Positions 45,177-47,212 of a stretch of DNA of 47,212 nucleotides are shown piece after piece (position 1 is the first letter of the stretch; the number at the start of each line of letters is the position of its first letter). The translations under genes were made by a program, and so were the position numbers. Origin of the DNA: a virus; the IMG/VR virus record IMGVR_UViG_3300038327_000267, positions 1 to 47,212 of that record, one strand, 5' to 3'. The notes beneath the pieces are model-generated. The model had not been told where the DNA came from and searched no databases. It saw nothing but the letters and a program-made list of their open reading frames with translations.

Positions 45177-45937
45177 TATTCACCAAATACTTCTGGGGCT
45201 TTGGGGCTAGACTCATGCATTTCTATTTCTGTCGCGCTGACGCTGCCATCAGAATGTTGCGAAGCAAGACGTATTTTCTTTGCCTTCTCCATAAGGTGCG
45301 CAGCGACTTTTGAGGGATCGGCATATCCCTTGGAAGCTGCATCCGCTTTAGATTTTCTTGTAGTTAGTAGCTCGCGCATAATCCTAAGTTTTGTTTTAAC
45401 TAATTTTTCATAAAATTCTGCAGCCTTTGAATTTTCTGTAGCGTAAAAAGGCTGGCCAGTAGGACTATATCCACTAACTGCTTTTCTTTCTATTCTTGGG
45501 TCAAGAGCAAGCTGCATAGCAGCTCTTGCCTCAAGCGTCATTTGGAATACTATTTGATCCACTAACATTCTGTCATATGCGGAAGATGGATCATCTGGAT
45601 CTATGGCCGCAGCCGCACTAAATTGTTCAGTCCATTGTTTTATTTGAAAAGCCTCTACGGGGCAGTCCTCGCCCATAGGTCTATCTATACTATTCCTCAC
45701 TAATGGGCATTTGTCGAAGTATGGGCATTTATCATCCCTACACACCATAGGTCCAGCCATAGGAGTAAAACCATATTTAACTGATTCTTCGTATTTAGCT
45801 ATATTGTTTTTTTGTACTTCGGTTAATGCTTTGTTGCCTGAGATAGCTATGCTGTTGGGTTCAGGAAGGGGCGCAGGAAGATTGTTAGGCTCATCAGGAA
45901 CAGTAACCCCAGGACCGAAGTGATTTATCGAAGACAT
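45176..45937 (-). CDS. Four-cysteine protein upstream of the nuclease fusion (small terminase candidate)
   Basis: The product has 253 residues with an ATG preceded by a weak AAAGAG. Residues 66-92 hold C66-x4-C71-x5-C77-x14-C92 in CRDDKCPYFDKCPL...EDCPVE, a likely zinc (or iron-sulphur) site. The rest is helical and charged, with a central part (VFQMTLEARAAMQLALDPRI) and a basic helix (FYEKLVKTKLRIMREL) of the kind found in DNA-binding packaging proteins. I recall similar CP...CPL...CPxE proteins beside terminase genes in other phages, which would make it a small terminase. That is memory-based and unproven. It overlaps the preceding gene by 44 bases. Confidence 0.55.
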   Translation of the reverse strand: MSSINHFGPGVTVPDEPNNLPAPLPEPNSIAISGNKALTEVQKNNIAKYEESVKYGFTPMAGPMVCRDDKCPYFDKCPLVRNSIDRPMGEDCPVEAFQIKQWTEQFSAAAAIDPDDPSSAYDRMLVDQIVFQMTLEARAAMQLALDPRIERKAVSGYSPTGQPFYATENSKAAEFYEKLVKTKLRIMRELLTTRKSKADAASKGYADPSKVAAHLMEKAKKIRLASQHSDGSVSATEIEMHESSPKAPEVFGE

Positions 45938-46139
45938 CTTTATTCTCTTTCATCTCATTCGCAAATGCCAGCCTTAAGCAAATCCTAGCATTTGGACACC
46001 CCCGACCCCTTTGCGCCACTAGAGCAAAATAGTGATTCATAAGTGATTGCTGGTTCTTATACATGTATTTAACGGCGGCATCCTCATTATGTATAAGTTT
46101 CGCAAATGCGTTAGACATATATTTTACACTACGACTCAT
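45894..46139 (-). CDS. Small hypothetical protein
   Basis: The product has 81 residues. The ATG at 46139 has GGAGAAG upstream and follows directly after the terminator of the ribonucleotide reductase gene, so this gene may be the first or an early gene of the structural transcription unit. The protein is helical and basic, rich in Asn, Lys and Tyr (VKYMYKNQQSLMNHYFALV), and has three Cys (48, 54, 80), two of them in GCPNARIC. It has no membrane helix. Its 3' end overlaps the next start by 44 bases. Function unknown. Confidence 0.55.
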   Translation of the reverse strand: MSRSVKYMSNAFAKLIHNEDAAVKYMYKNQQSLMNHYFALVAQRGRGCPNARICLRLAFANEMKENKDVFDKSLRSWGYCS

Positions 46140-46153
46140 TTATCTTCTCCTAT

Positions 46154-46186
46154 AAAAAGGCCCCGCCAGTGGGGACTAGCGGGGCC
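46154..46186 (-). terminator. Rho-independent terminator after the ribonucleotide reductase gene
   Basis: On the minus strand GGCCCCGC (46186-46179) pairs with GCGGGGCC (46166-46159), with a 12-base loop, and is followed by UUUUU (46158-46154). The stop codon of the reductase gene lies 26 bases upstream. It separates the metabolic genes on the right from the structural genes on the left. Confidence 0.92.
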
Positions 46187-46211
46187 CTAGGAAGAAGGAG
46201 AACGGTGAAGC

Positions 46212-47212
46212 CTAAATTAACTCGCATTTATCTCCGCTGCATGCCCAAGTTTTGGCACCTTCGGTGCCATCTTCTTTTTCATACATGCTAAGTTTACCAT
46301 AATTTATTCTTGGCAAGTTTGCAAGTAGTTCTTTATATTCTTTTTCTGTGCATTCCTCGTAAGGGGCCTGCTCATATCTACCTCCATCGTATGGAAGAAA
46401 CGATACTCCATTGATTAGATCCCAATTACCATACACCCAATTGCCTACTTCAAACCATTCATTGTCTTGAACATAAATAGTACAACTAGCGTTATGCTCA
46501 CACCAGTTTCTTTGTAGCCTCTTGTACTGTTCTAGCTGATCGACGGCAGTCATGTCAGACCGCATTATAGAATCTTTGGGTGACTCGATAGGGAACGTAG
46601 CCACCCAGGTCATTACTTTGTCATTACTCCAGCTCATATTTTCTTCGTATATGCTGCAGGCAGCAGGATCTCCTCCTGCAGCCTTTTCCCAGTCAGACTC
46701 TCTTTGTCCATTTTCGGGGGACATTTTAAGTCCTTGGTCCCACAGCATTCTGAATAAAGGATCTGTACTAGATATCCTATATCTCCTTCTATAGTATTTT
46801 GCAAATCTAGTATGTATTCCGGAGGCAGAGTTAACAAGCTGAGATACAGTGCCGGAGGGTTTTACACAAGTAATAGCTGCTGGAGTATTAATGTTAAGTT
46901 TTTCGGCAGCATGCTTAGCTACCTTAATAGCTTTACGCTTCATAGCCCTTAACGCATCATCGGACAAAAGCGAATGGTTATCCATAATTCCAGTAAACGA
47001 TACACCTAGGAGACGTTCTTCATCACAGTTTGTTTTCCAGCTTTCGTTCAAATACGGAAAATGCGTAAAACAGGACTGTATAGCTCCTATCCATACAGCT
47101 GTTTCTATCTTTTTAAACAGATTATCTAAATCATCACCTGCTCGTACCACAACTTCCGACAAATTACAGAACTCTTGATTTCTGAGACTTATTTCTGCAC
47201 AGGGATTCGTTC
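46212..47212 (-). CDS. nrdJ: Class II (B12-dependent) ribonucleoside-triphosphate reductase, 3' part (runs off right edge)
   Basis: The frame is open to the right edge, so the N-terminus lies outside the window; a TTG at 47162 is internal and not the start. The first visible codons read NPCAEIS (47207 onward), the class II/III active-site motif with catalytic Cys and Glu. CNLSEVVV follows. The conserved CVKPSGTVSQLVNSASGIH is present, and the C-terminus ends in CSGDKCELI, the Cys pair that re-reduces the active site. The monomeric adenosylcobalamin-dependent family (as in Lactobacillus) matches this layout. It makes dNTPs for phage replication. Its gene is followed by a terminator and is not part of the structural unit. 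Confidence 0.9.
   Translation of the reverse strand, partial: TNPCAEISLRNQEFCNLSEVVVRAGDDLDNLFKKIETAVWIGAIQSCFTHFPYLNESWKTNCDEERLLGVSFTGIMDNHSLLSDDALRAMKRKAIKVAKHAAEKLNINTPAAITCVKPSGTVSQLVNSASGIHTRFAKYYRRRYRISSTDPLFRMLWDQGLKMSPENGQRESDWEKAAGGDPAACSIYEENMSWSNDKVMTWVATFPIESPKDSIMRSDMTAVDQLEQYKRLQRNWCEHNASCTIYVQDNEWFEVGNWVYGNWDLINGVSFLPYDGGRYEQAPYEECTEKEYKELLANLPRINYGKLSMYEKEDGTEGAKTWACSGDKCELI

Noticed and set aside
46212-47162. TTG at 47162 as the start of the reductase gene
   Set aside because: The frame is open beyond it and encodes the active-site NPCAEI motif, so the gene continues past the right edge.
1-47212. Stop-codon recoding, as in some large phages
   Set aside because: TAA, TAG and TGA all serve as ends of well-supported genes, and no long gene is interrupted by one of them in frame.
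1-47212. tRNA genes, insertion sequences, integrase or attachment sites
   Set aside because: I saw no cloverleaf-like sequence in the gaps, which are under 100 bases, and no recombinase or transposase motifs.

Overview
The window is a densely coded piece of a tailed-phage genome. Every gene I accept is read from the minus strand (right to left), genes abut or overlap by a few bases, and no stretch of 300 bases lacks a gene. The gene set (large terminase, portal, prohead protease, HK97-type capsid, neck proteins, contractile sheath, several tube-fold proteins, very large tail-region proteins) indicates a large contractile-tailed (myovirus-like) phage. The DNA is AT-rich and most starts have a Shine-Dalgarno (SD) purine run. 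TAA, TAG and TGA all end genes, so the standard bacterial code applies. The host cannot be named. Ribosome binding sites argue against Bacteroidetes, and a spanin-like pair weakly suggests a Gram-negative host.

In transcription order, the right edge holds the 3' part of a class II ribonucleotide reductase, closed by a strong terminator. A small unknown gene and a four-cysteine protein follow, then a 999-residue protein with an exonuclease-like N-terminus and a PD-(D/E)XK nuclease near its C-terminus. Three small Gly/Ala-rich proteins lead to terminase, a 641-residue unknown, portal, protease/scaffold, a capsid-associated protein and the major capsid protein, again followed by a terminator. 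Next come connector-like genes, a membrane/lipoprotein cluster that may be part of lysis, and accessory virion proteins including a LamG-like one. After these come a 1130-residue repeat protein, neck/tail-completion proteins, sheath, three tube-fold proteins and two likely tail assembly chaperones. Two giant genes (1555 and 1951 residues) occupy the place where a tape measure gene is expected, and a partial baseplate-like gene runs off the left edge.

The main discovery is the 1951-residue protein. It carries, in the right order and with the right spacing, the hallmarks of both catalytic double-psi beta-barrels of multisubunit-type RNA polymerases: a beta-like lysine pair (K1104/K1112, exactly eight apart), then an RxP element (R1344/P1346) and an aspartate triad (D1392/D1394/D1396) like those of beta-prime. 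A single-chain RNA polymerase encoded in the tail module of a contractile phage suggests a virion-carried polymerase injected with the genome, analogous to the giant polymerase of crAss-like phages but in a different virion architecture. The 1555-residue neighbour and the 999-residue nuclease are candidate co-ejected proteins.
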